Below the pieces are notes generated by a model. That model was given only the letters and a program-made list of their open reading frames with translations, made no database searches and was not told the DNA's origin. Made by a program: the position numbers and the translations under genes. Of a stretch of 64,000 bases of DNA, positions 1-8,126 are shown in pieces (positions within the stretch are counted from its first letter, which is position 1; every line of letters begins with the position of its first letter). This stretch comes from CADCVQ01 sp038260305 (GTDB taxonomy: Bacteria > Actinomycetota > Thermoleophilia > Solirubrobacterales > Solirubrobacteraceae): positions 76,780 to 140,779 of the forward strand of contig JBBSNY010000009.1 in assembly GCA_038260305.1 (NCBI GenBank). Direction: 5' to 3'.

Positions 1-791
1 ATCGCGTTGTGCGTGAGCTGGCGCACGTCGCTGCCGTCGGCGGCCATCGTCCAGATCTCGAGGTCGCCCTCGGGATTGCCGCCGGCGATGTTCGCGTCGC
101 TCTCGAACGCGATCCGGCGGCCGTCGGGGCGCCATGCCGGCGCCGAGTCGAACGTGCCCGGCATGTCGAACAGCGTCGTCAGGCCGCTGCCGTCGCGGTT
201 GACGGTGAAGATCCCGCGATCGGTATCGCCGGTCGGTGACAGCATCGCCGTGAAGAGGATCTTCGACGCGTCCGGTGACCACGTCGGATAGAGCGGCGAG
301 TGTGGCGGCTGGTACCGCAGGAACGGGCTCGCACCGAGCGCGCTCATCTGCCAGATGCTGGAGCTCGCAGCGGTCGGGCCGCTGCGCCGGAAGAGGATGT
401 TGCGGCCGTTCGGAAACCACGCCGGCTGGCTCGACGCCTGCCCGTCGGGCGTCGTCGTGAGTTGGCGGTAGCCGCGGCCGTTCGCACCGATCCGTGCGAC
501 CTCGAAGTTCGTCTTCTGGCCCGGCTTACGGATCGAGTAGGCGATCTCCGTGCCGCCCGGCGACCAGTCGGGCTGGCGGTCGGCCTCGGGGCTCGTCGTG
601 ATCCGGCGCACGTCGCTGCCGTCGGCGTTCACCGTGAAGATGTCGCCGCTCAGCGAGGGCGGGGTCCGGTAGCTGCCGAACGCGATCCGCCCGTCGAAGA
701 CATCGGCGCCGGCGGGCGCGGCGGCAAAGGCCGCGACCCCCGCGAGGAGGGCGGCGCCCAAGCTCAGGCGCGGGATGAGCGTGCCTCGCAC
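1..791 (-). CDS. Secreted TolB-like beta-propeller protein, C-terminus cut by window edge
   Basis: Reads leftward off the window from a GTG at 791. An in-frame TGA at 809-807 leaves this GTG as the only sensible start. The first 30 residues form a signal peptide (arginine, a hydrophobic stretch, then APAGA). The rest is a run of PD40/TolB-type blades, each with a motif like IFTVNADGSDV followed by WSPDG or WRPDG and IAF; four or five blades are visible. Such proteins usually sit outside the membrane and bind partners or ligands; no catalytic motif is seen. It is divergent from the next gene with a 22-bp gap. The precise role is unknown. Confidence 0.85.
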   Translation of the reverse strand, partial: MRGTLIPRLSLGAALLAGVAAFAAAPAGADVFDGRIAFGSYRTPPSLSGDIFTVNADGSDVRRITTSPEADRQPDWSPGGTEIAYSIRKPGQKTNFEVARIGANGRGYRQLTTTPDGQASSQPAWFPNGRNILFRRSGPTAASSSIWQMSALGASPFLRYQPPHSPLYPTWSPDASKILFTAMLSPTGDTDRGIFTVNRDGSGLTTLFDMPGTFDSAPAWRPDGRRIAFESDANIAGGNPEGDLEIWTMAADGSDVRQLTHNA

Positions 792-801
792 GTGCCCAGC
801 A

Positions 802-807
802 TAAGCT
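802..807 (+). promoter_or_regulatory. Candidate -10 box for the ALDH-like gene
   Basis: TAAGCT ends 6 nt before the ATG at 814, the same arrangement seen before many genes here. It implies a transcript with almost no 5' leader. No clear -35 is visible. Confidence 0.4.
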
Positions 808-813
808 CATGGC

Positions 814-2400
814 ATGGCCCCTGCTACAGCCCGGATCGAGGCCGTCAGCCCGATCGACGGCGCGTCGCTGGGCTCCGTGCAGGCGACCGAGCCGGACGCG
901 GTCGGGGCCGCCGTCGCCGAGGCCGCCGAGGTCCAGCGGCTCTGGGCGGTACTACGCCTGTCAGACCGCGCGCGCTACATGACGCGCGCCGCGCAGGCGG
1001 TCATCGACGAGTGGGACGAGCTCGTGCGCGTGCTCGTCGCCGAGCAGGGCCGGCCGCTTGCCGAGGTCCAGACGATGGAGCTGCTGCCCGCGGTGGAGAC
1101 GCTGCAGTGGCTGGCGGAGTCCGGCCCGCGCGTGCTCGCGCCCGAGCGGATCGGCCTCGCGCGCTCGCTGCAACCGGTCAAGCGCGCGCGGCTGACGTTC
1201 GAGCCGCTCGGCGTCGTCGCCGTCCTGACGCCCGGCGCGGAGCCGTTCGCGACCCCGCTCGGCGACGTCGCCGTCGCGCTCATCGGCGGCAACGGCGTCG
1301 TCCTGCACCCGTCGCCGCTGGCGGCGCTCGCGGCCGAGCGGATCGCCCGCGTCTTCGTCCGAGCGGGCCTCCCGGAGGGGCTGCTGCAGGTCGTCCACGG
1401 GGACGCCGCCACGGCCCGCGCGCTCGTCTCCGCGCCGGAGATCGCGCACGTCCGCTTCACCGGCTCCTCGCAGGCCGGTCGCGACGTCGGCGAGGCCTGC
1501 GCGCGCGAGCTCAAGCGCTCGACGATCGAGGTCGGCGGCAAGGACGCGATGCTCGTGCTCGCCGACGCGAACATCCCGCGCGCGATCGCGGGGGCCCTGT
1601 GGGGCGCGTTCGCGAACGCCGGCCAGTCGGGCGGCTCGCTGGCCCGCGCCTACGTCCTGCGTGAGCGCGCCGATCGCTTCTTGGCGGGGATCGTCGCGGG
1701 TGCGCAGGCGCTGCAGGTCGGCCACCCGGCGGACCCGAACACGGCAGTCGGCCCGCTGCTGGCCGCCGATCGCTCGGCGCGCCTCGTCGAGCTCATCGAC
1801 GAGGCCATCGCCGCCGGGGCCACGCTGCACTGCGGCGGTCCGCGGCGCATCGGCGAGCTGTCAGGCGCGTTCTTCGCGCCCGCGGTCCTGACCGGCGTGC
1901 CCGCCGATGCGCGGCTGCTGTCCGAGGACGCGCCCGGCCCGTGGCTGGCGATCGAGGCCGTCGACTCGGAGTCCGAGGGCATCGCGCGCTGCAACGCCGG
2001 CCTCGGCGGCCTCGGCGCGTCGGTCTGGACGAGCGACCAGCACAAGGGCGCGCGCGTCGCCCGCGAGATCCGTGCCGGGATGGTCTGGATGAACGACCAC
2101 GTCGTCTCGCGCGGCGAGCCGCAACTGCCGTGGGGCGCCGTCCACGGCGCCGGCATCGGCCGTGCCCGCGGCGCCGTCGCGCTGCGCGCCTCGGTCGAGC
2201 CGAAGCTCGTGACATGGGATCCGCCGGCCGGGCGGATGGCGTGGTGGCATCCCTACGACGTCGCGCTCGTCGACGGCTGGCGCGCGCTCGCCCGCATTCG
2301 GTCGGTGCGCGACGCCGATCGCGAGCTCGGCTGGCGCAGCGGCTACAAGCCGCTCGCCAAGGTGGCGGCGCGCTCGCTGCGCGCGGCGCGCCGGCGCTGA
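814..2400 (+). CDS. Aldehyde-dehydrogenase-fold protein lacking the catalytic cysteine
   Basis: The 528-residue protein follows the ALDH fold throughout: a Rossmann half with FTGSSQAGRDV near 215-225 and the general-base region IEVGGKD with Glu239. The catalytic loop reads NAGQSGGS, where active enzymes have a Cys two residues after Gln; the Glu-to-Cys spacing of 34 lands on Gly273. The oxyanion Asn motif (TPWN) reads TPGA, and the NAD-binding KPS motif reads HPS. Family knowledge says these losses should abolish dehydrogenase activity. It may be a scaffold, regulator or hydrolase-like relic. It is about 40 residues longer than usual at the C-terminus. Confidence 0.85.
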   Translation: MAPATARIEAVSPIDGASLGSVQATEPDAVGAAVAEAAEVQRLWAVLRLSDRARYMTRAAQAVIDEWDELVRVLVAEQGRPLAEVQTMELLPAVETLQWLAESGPRVLAPERIGLARSLQPVKRARLTFEPLGVVAVLTPGAEPFATPLGDVAVALIGGNGVVLHPSPLAALAAERIARVFVRAGLPEGLLQVVHGDAATARALVSAPEIAHVRFTGSSQAGRDVGEACARELKRSTIEVGGKDAMLVLADANIPRAIAGALWGAFANAGQSGGSLARAYVLRERADRFLAGIVAGAQALQVGHPADPNTAVGPLLAADRSARLVELIDEAIAAGATLHCGGPRRIGELSGAFFAPAVLTGVPADARLLSEDAPGPWLAIEAVDSESEGIARCNAGLGGLGASVWTSDQHKGARVAREIRAGMVWMNDHVVSRGEPQLPWGAVHGAGIGRARGAVALRASVEPKLVTWDPPAGRMAWWHPYDVALVDGWRALARIRSVRDADRELGWRSGYKPLAKVAARSLRAARRR

Positions 2401-2432
2401 CGACCCCCGGACCGCGAGCGCGCCGGCGCTGA
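2385..2432. repeat. 32-bp tandem duplication spanning the ALDH stop codon
   Basis: The segment around the stop (GCGCGCCGGCGCTGA, then a CCCCCGGAC stretch) occurs twice, 32 bp apart, with a few mismatches. The first copy contains the true stop at 2398-2400. Confidence 0.6.
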
Positions 2433-2660
2433 GCGCCCCCGGACGGCGCGCCCGCCGGCGGCGATGGCGCGCCCGCGGCGCGGGTGCGCGATGATCCAAT
2501 CCCGTCCTCGCCAACGCATGAACGGGAACCTTCCCGCTTAGCGCGGGAGCAGGACCGCCTCCGGATCGCCCGCGGCGCGCATCGCGATCCCGGCGCTGAA
2601 AGCAGCTTGGAGCAGCGTTGTCGTGCGCCGACTTCCTCTCCAGACTGGGACCCCCTTGTC
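2401..2660. other. Intergenic region before the desaturase
   Basis: About 260 bp without a supported gene. It holds the duplicated stop region at its left and a short inverted repeat at 2523-2536. An open frame runs through it into the desaturase but has no family-like sequence, so the desaturase start was placed at 2661. Confidence 0.5.
2523..2536. promoter_or_regulatory. Inverted repeat upstream of the desaturase (operator candidate)
   Basis: CGGGAA-CC-TTCCCG has perfect 6-bp arms around a 2-nt centre and lies 125 bp before the desaturase start. It could be a dimeric repressor site or a small hairpin; nothing in the sequence decides between them. Confidence 0.3.
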
Positions 2661-3722
2661 ATGCGTGACAGCAGTGCCCTGCGGCACCTGACGGACCACG
2701 ACCTCGAGGCGATTGCGCGTGAGTTCGACGCCATTCACCGCGCGGTGCGGGACGATCTCGGCGAGGACGACGCGCGCTACATCCGCCGCATGATCGCGCT
2801 GCAACGCGGGCTTGACGCCACAGGGCGGGCGCTGTTGACCGACGCTCGCTACCCACCGGCGCTGGTGGCCGGTATCGCGCTGCTGTCGGTCGCGAAGATC
2901 CTCGACCACATGGAGATCGGCCACAGCGTCATGCACGGCCAGTGGGACTGGCTGGACGATCCCCGCGTCAACTCGTCGAGCTGGGAATGGGATGCGGTCT
3001 CGACCGCGGCGTCGTGGAAGCGCGCGCACAACTACCAGCACCACAAGTACACGAACGTGCTCGGGCTCGATCGCGACATCGGGTATTCGGCGATCCGGAT
3101 CGACCCCAACCAGCCATGGCATCCGGTGTTTCTCCTGCAACCGCTCTACACGATCGCGATGGCGGCGACGTTCGATTGGGCGATCGCGATCTTCGACCTC
3201 GAGCTCGACGCCGTGCGGCGCGGCAGCAAGCCGTGGGCGAAGTGCAAGCCCGAGCTCAAGGCCCTGGCTCGCAAGGCGACCCGCCAGCTCACGAAGGACT
3301 TCGTCGTCGCGCCGGCGCGCTGCGGGCAGTCGGCGCGCCAAGCGCTGCTCGGGGTCATCGCCGCGAACGTCCTGCGCAACGTCTGGCTGCAGACGATCGT
3401 CTTCTGCGGCCACTTCCCCGAGGGCGCGGAGATCTTCACCGAGGCGCAGGTCGAGAACGAGACGCGCGGCGCGCGCTACGTCCGCCAGCTGCTCGGCTCC
3501 TGCAACCTCGACGGCCGCTTCCCGTTTCATGTCATGACCGGGCACCTGAGCTACCAGATCGAGCACCACCTCTTCCCCGCCGTCCCGAACAACCGCTACG
3601 CCGAGCTGGCGCCGCGAGTGCGCGCGGTCTGCGAGCGCTACGGCCTGCCCTACACGAGCGGGCCGCTGGGCCGCCAGTGGGGGTCGGCGATGAGGAAGGT
3701 CCTGCGCTTCGCCCTGCCGTGA
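2661..3722 (+). CDS. Membrane fatty-acid desaturase, DesA3-like
   Basis: Integral-membrane di-iron acyl desaturase of 353 residues. Three histidine boxes are visible: HSVMH at 88-92, HNYQHH at 123-128, and QIEHH near 300. The stretch around the first box (MEIGHSVMHGQWDW) closely resembles the mycobacterial stearoyl-CoA delta-9 desaturase DesA3, so a Delta-9 acyl-CoA or acyl-lipid desaturase is likely. The enzyme needs O2 and an electron donor; no oxidoreductase partner is adjacent. The ATG at 2661 starts the family-like sequence but has only a weak upstream ribosome site. Confidence 0.9.
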   Translation: MRDSSALRHLTDHDLEAIAREFDAIHRAVRDDLGEDDARYIRRMIALQRGLDATGRALLTDARYPPALVAGIALLSVAKILDHMEIGHSVMHGQWDWLDDPRVNSSSWEWDAVSTAASWKRAHNYQHHKYTNVLGLDRDIGYSAIRIDPNQPWHPVFLLQPLYTIAMAATFDWAIAIFDLELDAVRRGSKPWAKCKPELKALARKATRQLTKDFVVAPARCGQSARQALLGVIAANVLRNVWLQTIVFCGHFPEGAEIFTEAQVENETRGARYVRQLLGSCNLDGRFPFHVMTGHLSYQIEHHLFPAVPNNRYAELAPRVRAVCERYGLPYTSGPLGRQWGSAMRKVLRFALP

Positions 3723-3788
3723 TCCCAAGCGGCGCTCCCGGCCTATGCGACGCCGCGTGCCCGTGCCCCGGCGCCGCCCGGTTGCGTG

Positions 3789-4193
3789 TCAGGCGGTCTG
3801 CGCGAGGCTGGCGACAGACAGTGTCAGCGCATCGGTCGCCTCGGCCAACGCGCGTTGGGTCCTTTCGATCTCGCGAACGAGCTGCGCGCGACGCTGGCGG
3901 ACATCCTGCAGATCGACGGGAGCTCCGTCATCGAGATGCGCGCCGGTGAGCTCCTCGCGCATCGTGGAAAGGCGACGCCGCAACCGGGCGGGCGCGTCGC
4001 GATCGATCTCGTAATACCCCGGTCGCGTCGTGCGTCGAATCACCGGCGATCGACTGAGCTGACTGAGGAAGGTGGCCGCCGGCTTCTGACCCCCGATCTC
4101 GTAGCCGGCCTGCTCGACGAGCACGAGCCACTGCCGGTAGTGCAGCGCCTGCTCGCCTTGCGGCAGATCGCGGACGAGCGCCACCGCCGCCAT
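3789..4193 (-). CDS. HARE-HTH-like winged-helix protein
   Basis: A 134-residue protein. Residues 10-70 (HYRQWLVLVEQAGYEIGG, then ATFLSQLSRSPVIRR and PGYYEID) fit a HARE-type winged helix, a module linked to DNA-binding and restriction-type proteins. A charged coiled-coil-like tail follows. It lies downstream of the MpaB-type gene on the same strand. The ATG at 4193 lacks a ribosome site, and the 168 bp before it reads as coding-like helix in two different frames without a start, so the N-terminus may be frameshifted or mis-sequenced. Function is unknown. Confidence 0.6.
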   Translation of the reverse strand: MAAVALVRDLPQGEQALHYRQWLVLVEQAGYEIGGQKPAATFLSQLSRSPVIRRTTRPGYYEIDRDAPARLRRRLSTMREELTGAHLDDGAPVDLQDVRQRRAQLVREIERTQRALAEATDALTLSVASLAQTA

Positions 4194-4360
4194 CCGAATC
4201 GCCGGACCGGTCAGCAGCCGTGTACTGGCGGGTCCAACGCACCGTTCGGTTGTGGCAGCCGGGCTGCCGCGAAGCTGGGCAAGTAGGACCAGCCGCTCGT
4301 CGGCCGCCTGGATTCTGCTTCGATCCCGGCGAGTCGGTCACGGAGCTCCTCGCGGTCGCG

Positions 4361-5161
4361 CTAGGCGATCCGCGCGCTCGGCACGAGCCGCACGCGATCG
4401 GGTGCGAGCGGGACGAGCACGCGCTTGGCGTACTCCGCGCCGCCGCGCAGCGCGAGCGAGCGCAGCGGGTTCCAATACAGGCCGTACTGCTTGCGCAGCG
4501 ACGCGGGAAGCAACCCGACGGTGACGAAGTTGATGACTTCGCGCACGGGCCGGCGCGTCAGCGGTACCGGTGGCCGCAGGACGATCTGCACGGCGAGCTT
4601 GCGTGCGGCCGCCGTCACGAAGAGGTCGTCGCCGGCGAGCATTCCGTGCATGTACGCGTCGAAGGCGTCGATGTCCAGCGGCATCTCGTCGTCGGCGAGT
4701 CCGAACAGCCGGCCGATGACCCTGTAGTCCTGCCAGTAGGCGTCGCGCTCGGCGTGCGAGAGCGACGAGACGTAGCGGTCGTAGACGACGAGCGCCGAGT
4801 CGACGAGCGTCGCGAGCACCCACAGCAGCAGGTCGGGGTCGTCGGCGGCAAACGGCGTGCCGGCCGGGAAGCGCCCCGCGGGCTGCTCGAGCTCCCCGCG
4901 CGTGCGCTTGTGCATCGCTTGGACCCGCCGCGTCGCGCGGTCAGCCTCCTCCCGTGTCCCGAACGCGATCCGGTCCATCGTCATGGCGGTTCGCCGCAGG
5001 CGCTCGTACGGCTCGTCCATCGCGCCGGAGTGGGCGAAGAAGCCCTCGAACGCCACGGGATGCGCGGCCTGCATGAGCAGCGCGCGGGGGCCCGAGAAGG
5101 CCACGGCCATCTCGCCGTTGACGCGGCGCAGCATGGAGTCGTCGGTGAAGTAGGAGTCCAT
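4361..5161 (-). CDS. MpaB/rubber-oxygenase-type (DUF2236) protein
   Basis: The 266-residue protein matches the oxygenase MpaB / Lcp-like family. It starts MDSYFTDDSMLRRVNGE, has the conserved ALLMQAAHPVAFEGFFAHS segment at about 27-45 with a candidate heme-ligand His, then LWVLATLVDSALVVYDRY and YWQDYRVIGRLFGL. Family members are heme b oxygenases or uncharacterised oxidases. There is no signal peptide, so it is probably cytoplasmic or membrane-associated. The upstream gap to the divergent precorrin gene is 44 bp. Confidence 0.8.
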   Translation of the reverse strand: MDSYFTDDSMLRRVNGEMAVAFSGPRALLMQAAHPVAFEGFFAHSGAMDEPYERLRRTAMTMDRIAFGTREEADRATRRVQAMHKRTRGELEQPAGRFPAGTPFAADDPDLLLWVLATLVDSALVVYDRYVSSLSHAERDAYWQDYRVIGRLFGLADDEMPLDIDAFDAYMHGMLAGDDLFVTAAARKLAVQIVLRPPVPLTRRPVREVINFVTVGLLPASLRKQYGLYWNPLRSLALRGGAEYAKRVLVPLAPDRVRLVPSARIA

Positions 5162-5205
5162 CGCGGGGTCCGCAGAGGGATACGGGGCATTACCCTTCCT
5201 GGTTC

Positions 5206-5946
5206 ATGCCCGCTCAGGCCTACGCCGGCAAGGATTGCGTCTGCCAGCTCCGCAAGGGGATCTGCGACCAGTCCTGCGTGCAGGGGATGCTCGACACCCC
5301 CTTCTACATCGCCTGCCTGAAGCTCACCGGCAGGCGCTGCCTCGTCGTCGGCGGCGGCGAGATCGGCCTCGAGAAGGTCGAGGGACTGCTCGCCTGCGAC
5401 GCGACCGTCCACCTCATCGCCCCCGCTGCGATCGAGGATCTGCGCGCGCTCGCCGACGAGGGCTCGATCACGTGGGAGCGTCGCGAGTACGGTGGCCCGC
5501 CCGACCTCGAGTCGACGTTCATGACGATCGCCTGCACGGACGACACGGAGATCAACATCCGCGTCTACGAGGACGCCGAGGCGCGGGCGATGCTCGTGAA
5601 CATCGTCGACGTGCCGCCGCTGTGCAACTTCATCCTGCCGGCGATCGTGCGCACCGGCCCGCTGGCGATCGCGATCTCCACCGCCGGCGCCTCCCCCGCG
5701 CTCGCCAAGCGCATGAAGCGGGAGATCGGCGAGCTCTTCGGCGGCGAGTACGCGCGCCTGGCGATCATGCTCAACGACGCTCGCGGCTGGGCGAAGGGCA
5801 CGCTGCCGACCTATCAGGACCGCAAGCAGTTCTTCGAGTCGATCGTCAACGGCGCGCCCGACCCGATCGACCTGCTGCGCGCGGGGGACGAGCGCGCCGT
5901 GCTCGACCTCATCGCCGCCGCACAGCGCACGCACTCCACGGCCTGA
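5206..5946 (+). CDS. Precorrin-2 dehydrogenase / sirohydrochlorin ferrochelatase-type protein
   Basis: Matches the CysG N-domain/Met8 family, which oxidises precorrin-2 with NAD and may insert iron to make siroheme. The Rossmann motif VVGGGEIGLEK lies at about 47-57, followed by AIVRTGPLAIAISTAGASPALAKRMK. The precursor would come from the CobA-HemD fusion at 12744-14201. Taken from the ATG at 5206, the protein has a Cys-rich 27-residue N-terminus (CVC, then two more Cys). The ATG at 5287 (MLDTPFYIACLKL) is an alternative start. Neither has a convincing ribosome site. Confidence 0.88.
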   Translation: MPAQAYAGKDCVCQLRKGICDQSCVQGMLDTPFYIACLKLTGRRCLVVGGGEIGLEKVEGLLACDATVHLIAPAAIEDLRALADEGSITWERREYGGPPDLESTFMTIACTDDTEINIRVYEDAEARAMLVNIVDVPPLCNFILPAIVRTGPLAIAISTAGASPALAKRMKREIGELFGGEYARLAIMLNDARGWAKGTLPTYQDRKQFFESIVNGAPDPIDLLRAGDERAVLDLIAAAQRTHSTA

Positions 5947-6026
5947 CGCCGGCGCGGTCGGCCCGGCCATGGTCGGGGCGTCCCGAGCGCGCGCAACTTC
6001 GACCGGCCTCGCATCGTTGCGGGGGC

Positions 6027-7676
6027 ATGCCCTCCCGTCTTCGCATCCTGACCGCGCTGACCGCGACCCTGTTCGCGGCCGCCACCGCCCCGGCGCTCGC
6101 CGACGACGTCGTCGCCGACGACCTCACCCGCGACACGCCGATCGCCGCCCAGGGCGGTGTCCTCGCGTACTCGAAGTTCGACGAGGCCGCGCAGCGCTAC
6201 CGGCTCGTGCTGCAGACGGCGACGTCGCGCGTCCTGGCCCCGATCGCATCGTCGCGTAAGCCCTTCGACGTCAGCCTCGGCACCGATCGCCGGGGCTCCG
6301 TGGTGCTCTACACGCGCTGCGCCACCTCGAAGAACACAGGGTGCGACGTCTACCGCTATCGCCTCGGGGCGGCAGGCGAGCAGAAGATCGACTCCGTCTC
6401 GGGACCGACAGAGGACGAGGCCTGGCCAGCGGAGTCCGGTGACCTGCTCACGTTCGTGCGTCGCCGGGCGCACGGTGCGCCGAAGGGCGCGGAGATCAGC
6501 GACTGCGACCGCATCTACGTCAAGCGGCTGTCGTCGAAGGCCCCGAGCAAGCGCCTGGACCGCGGGTCCTGCGCCCGCACGACCGGCCTCTCGATCCGCG
6601 GCGAGCGCATCGTCCAGGTCACGTTCGGCTCGCCCCCGGGAACACGCTTCGACAGCCAAGTGCGCCTGCTCTCGGCGCGCGGCGGTGCGTCGAAGCTGCT
6701 GGCACGTCAGGGCTCCGGTGAGGAGTCCAACGAGTTCGCCTCGCCGAGTCAGTCGTACAACTCGATCTGGCTGACGCGCGCCGGCACGCACATCCATGGC
6801 AACTTCGTGCGCCTCGACCTCGCGTCGCGCAAGCTGACGGAGGTCTCGGCGCACGCCGGGCTCGAAGGTGCGTTCGCCCGCGACGCCTCGAACGGCGCCT
6901 TCTACTACCTGCAGACGTCCGAGTCCTTCGAGCAGAACTGCACCGACTCCGGGTCCGCACCGTGCCGGCTCATGCGCACGACCGTGAGCCCGTTCTCATC
7001 CGCCGAGCGCGCCCTCGCGCCGGCGCTGACGATCGGCGCCCCGTCGGACGCCGGCACGGCCGTCTTCGGCGATCCGTTCGCGCTCTCGGGCCGGCTGACG
7101 CGCACCATCGTCAGCCGCGGCAGCGTCGTGCGCAGAGAGCCGGTCGCCGGGGTGACGGTACGCCTCCTGCGCCGCGTCACGGACGCGTCGCAGCCCGGCC
7201 TGCACGAGGGCTTCGAGCCGACACCGGCCACGACCTCGACGGGGGCTGACGGCAGCTGGTCGATCGCGCTCGCCGCGCCGCCCGCCCAGCCGTGGTTCTC
7301 GGCGGTGACCGAGGGCCAGCCGACGCGCACGTTCGCCGGGCGCGGCACGGTCGGCACGGTCAGCGCGCGGGTCACGCTGACGGTCACGGGCGGCTCGTTC
7401 GCCGGCACGGTGACGCCGGCGCAGCCGGGGCGGACCGTGAAGATCCAGCGCCTCACGAAGCGCACGTGCCAGACCGCAACCAACGGCCAGCGCTTCTGCA
7501 ACGACACCTGGGCGGCGGTTGCCGACGCGCCGCTGAACGCCGCCGGGACCGGCTTCGCCGCGAGCGTCGCATCGCCGGCCCCGGGAATCTACACCGCCGC
7601 GCTGCCGTTCGCCGACCAGCAGGCCGATCCCGCGGCCTACGGCGGGCGCAGCCCGGACGTCATCGTCGGCGGCTGA
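6027..7676 (+). CDS. Large secreted protein, beta-propeller-like with Ig-like C-terminal region
   Basis: 549 residues. The ATG at 6027 follows a GGGGG ribosome site and opens a clear signal peptide (RLRILTALTATLF... ending ALADD). The N-terminal two thirds have short beta repeats like those of propeller proteins. The last 200 residues resemble carboxypeptidase-regulatory or Ig-like beta domains (GVTVRLLRRV... GADGSWSIAL). It has four or more Cys, as expected for an exported protein. No enzyme motif was seen. It sits between the siroheme enzyme and the cytochrome c gene, but a link to them is only positional. Confidence 0.75.
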   Translation: MPSRLRILTALTATLFAAATAPALADDVVADDLTRDTPIAAQGGVLAYSKFDEAAQRYRLVLQTATSRVLAPIASSRKPFDVSLGTDRRGSVVLYTRCATSKNTGCDVYRYRLGAAGEQKIDSVSGPTEDEAWPAESGDLLTFVRRRAHGAPKGAEISDCDRIYVKRLSSKAPSKRLDRGSCARTTGLSIRGERIVQVTFGSPPGTRFDSQVRLLSARGGASKLLARQGSGEESNEFASPSQSYNSIWLTRAGTHIHGNFVRLDLASRKLTEVSAHAGLEGAFARDASNGAFYYLQTSESFEQNCTDSGSAPCRLMRTTVSPFSSAERALAPALTIGAPSDAGTAVFGDPFALSGRLTRTIVSRGSVVRREPVAGVTVRLLRRVTDASQPGLHEGFEPTPATTSTGADGSWSIALAAPPAQPWFSAVTEGQPTRTFAGRGTVGTVSARVTLTVTGGSFAGTVTPAQPGRTVKIQRLTKRTCQTATNGQRFCNDTWAAVADAPLNAAGTGFAASVASPAPGIYTAALPFADQQADPAAYGGRSPDVIVGG

Positions 7677-7691
7677 TACAACGGCCCGGAC

Positions 7692-8108
7692 ATGCGCATC
7701 GCCTCGCTCGCCTGCCTCGCCGCCATGGCCCTCGCCGGCTGCGGCGGCGGAGACGGCGACAACGGCGACACCGCGCGCACGCCGTCGACGGACACGACGG
7801 CCATGGCGCGCCCGCCGGGACCCGGCCCGGGCGCGCGGCCCGATCCGCAGCTCGTCGCCGGACGGCGGGTCCTCGAGCAGAGCGGCTGCCTCGCGTGCCA
7901 CCAGATCGGTGCGACCGGCAACAGCGGGCCGGGCAACAACCTCGAAGGTATCGGAGCCCGTCGGACGCCCGCTCAGATCGAACGGGCCCTGACCGACTCG
8001 CCCGCGCCGATGCCGTCGTTCGCAGCGCTGCCAAGCGCCAGGCGCGACGCGCTCGTCGCCTACCTCGCCGCGTTGCGCGGTTGCCCGGAGGGCAGCGACT
8101 GCGGCTGA
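7692..8108 (+). CDS. Cytochrome c lipoprotein
   Basis: 138 residues. A lipoprotein signal peptide ends in LAGC (Cys17), so the protein should be anchored to the outer face of the membrane. After a Pro/Gly-rich linker comes a single class I cytochrome c domain with the heme motif CLACH at 66-70 and a likely Met ligand in PAPMPSF (Met107). It probably carries electrons outside the membrane. The ccm heme-export genes start 19 bp downstream, fitting a need for covalent heme attachment. Confidence 0.9.
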   Translation: MRIASLACLAAMALAGCGGGDGDNGDTARTPSTDTTAMARPPGPGPGARPDPQLVAGRRVLEQSGCLACHQIGATGNSGPGNNLEGIGARRTPAQIERALTDSPAPMPSFAALPSARRDALVAYLAALRGCPEGSDCG

Positions 8109-8113
8109 GCACG

Positions 8114-8119
8114 TAGCGT
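8114..8119 (+). promoter_or_regulatory. Candidate -10 box before ccmA
   Basis: TAGCGT ends 7 nt before the ccmA GTG. It overlaps the end of the preceding intergenic gap, so ccmA may be transcribed separately from the cytochrome gene. Confidence 0.35.
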
Positions 8120-8126
8120 CCACCGC

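Noticed and set aside
3723..3788. Possible terminator between the desaturase and the HTH gene
   Set aside because: GC-rich but no stem with well-matched arms or T-run could be defined.
5235..6026. Upstream extension of the secreted-protein frame
   Set aside because: It would overlap the whole precorrin-2 dehydrogenase gene. The signal peptide and ribosome site fix the start at 6027.
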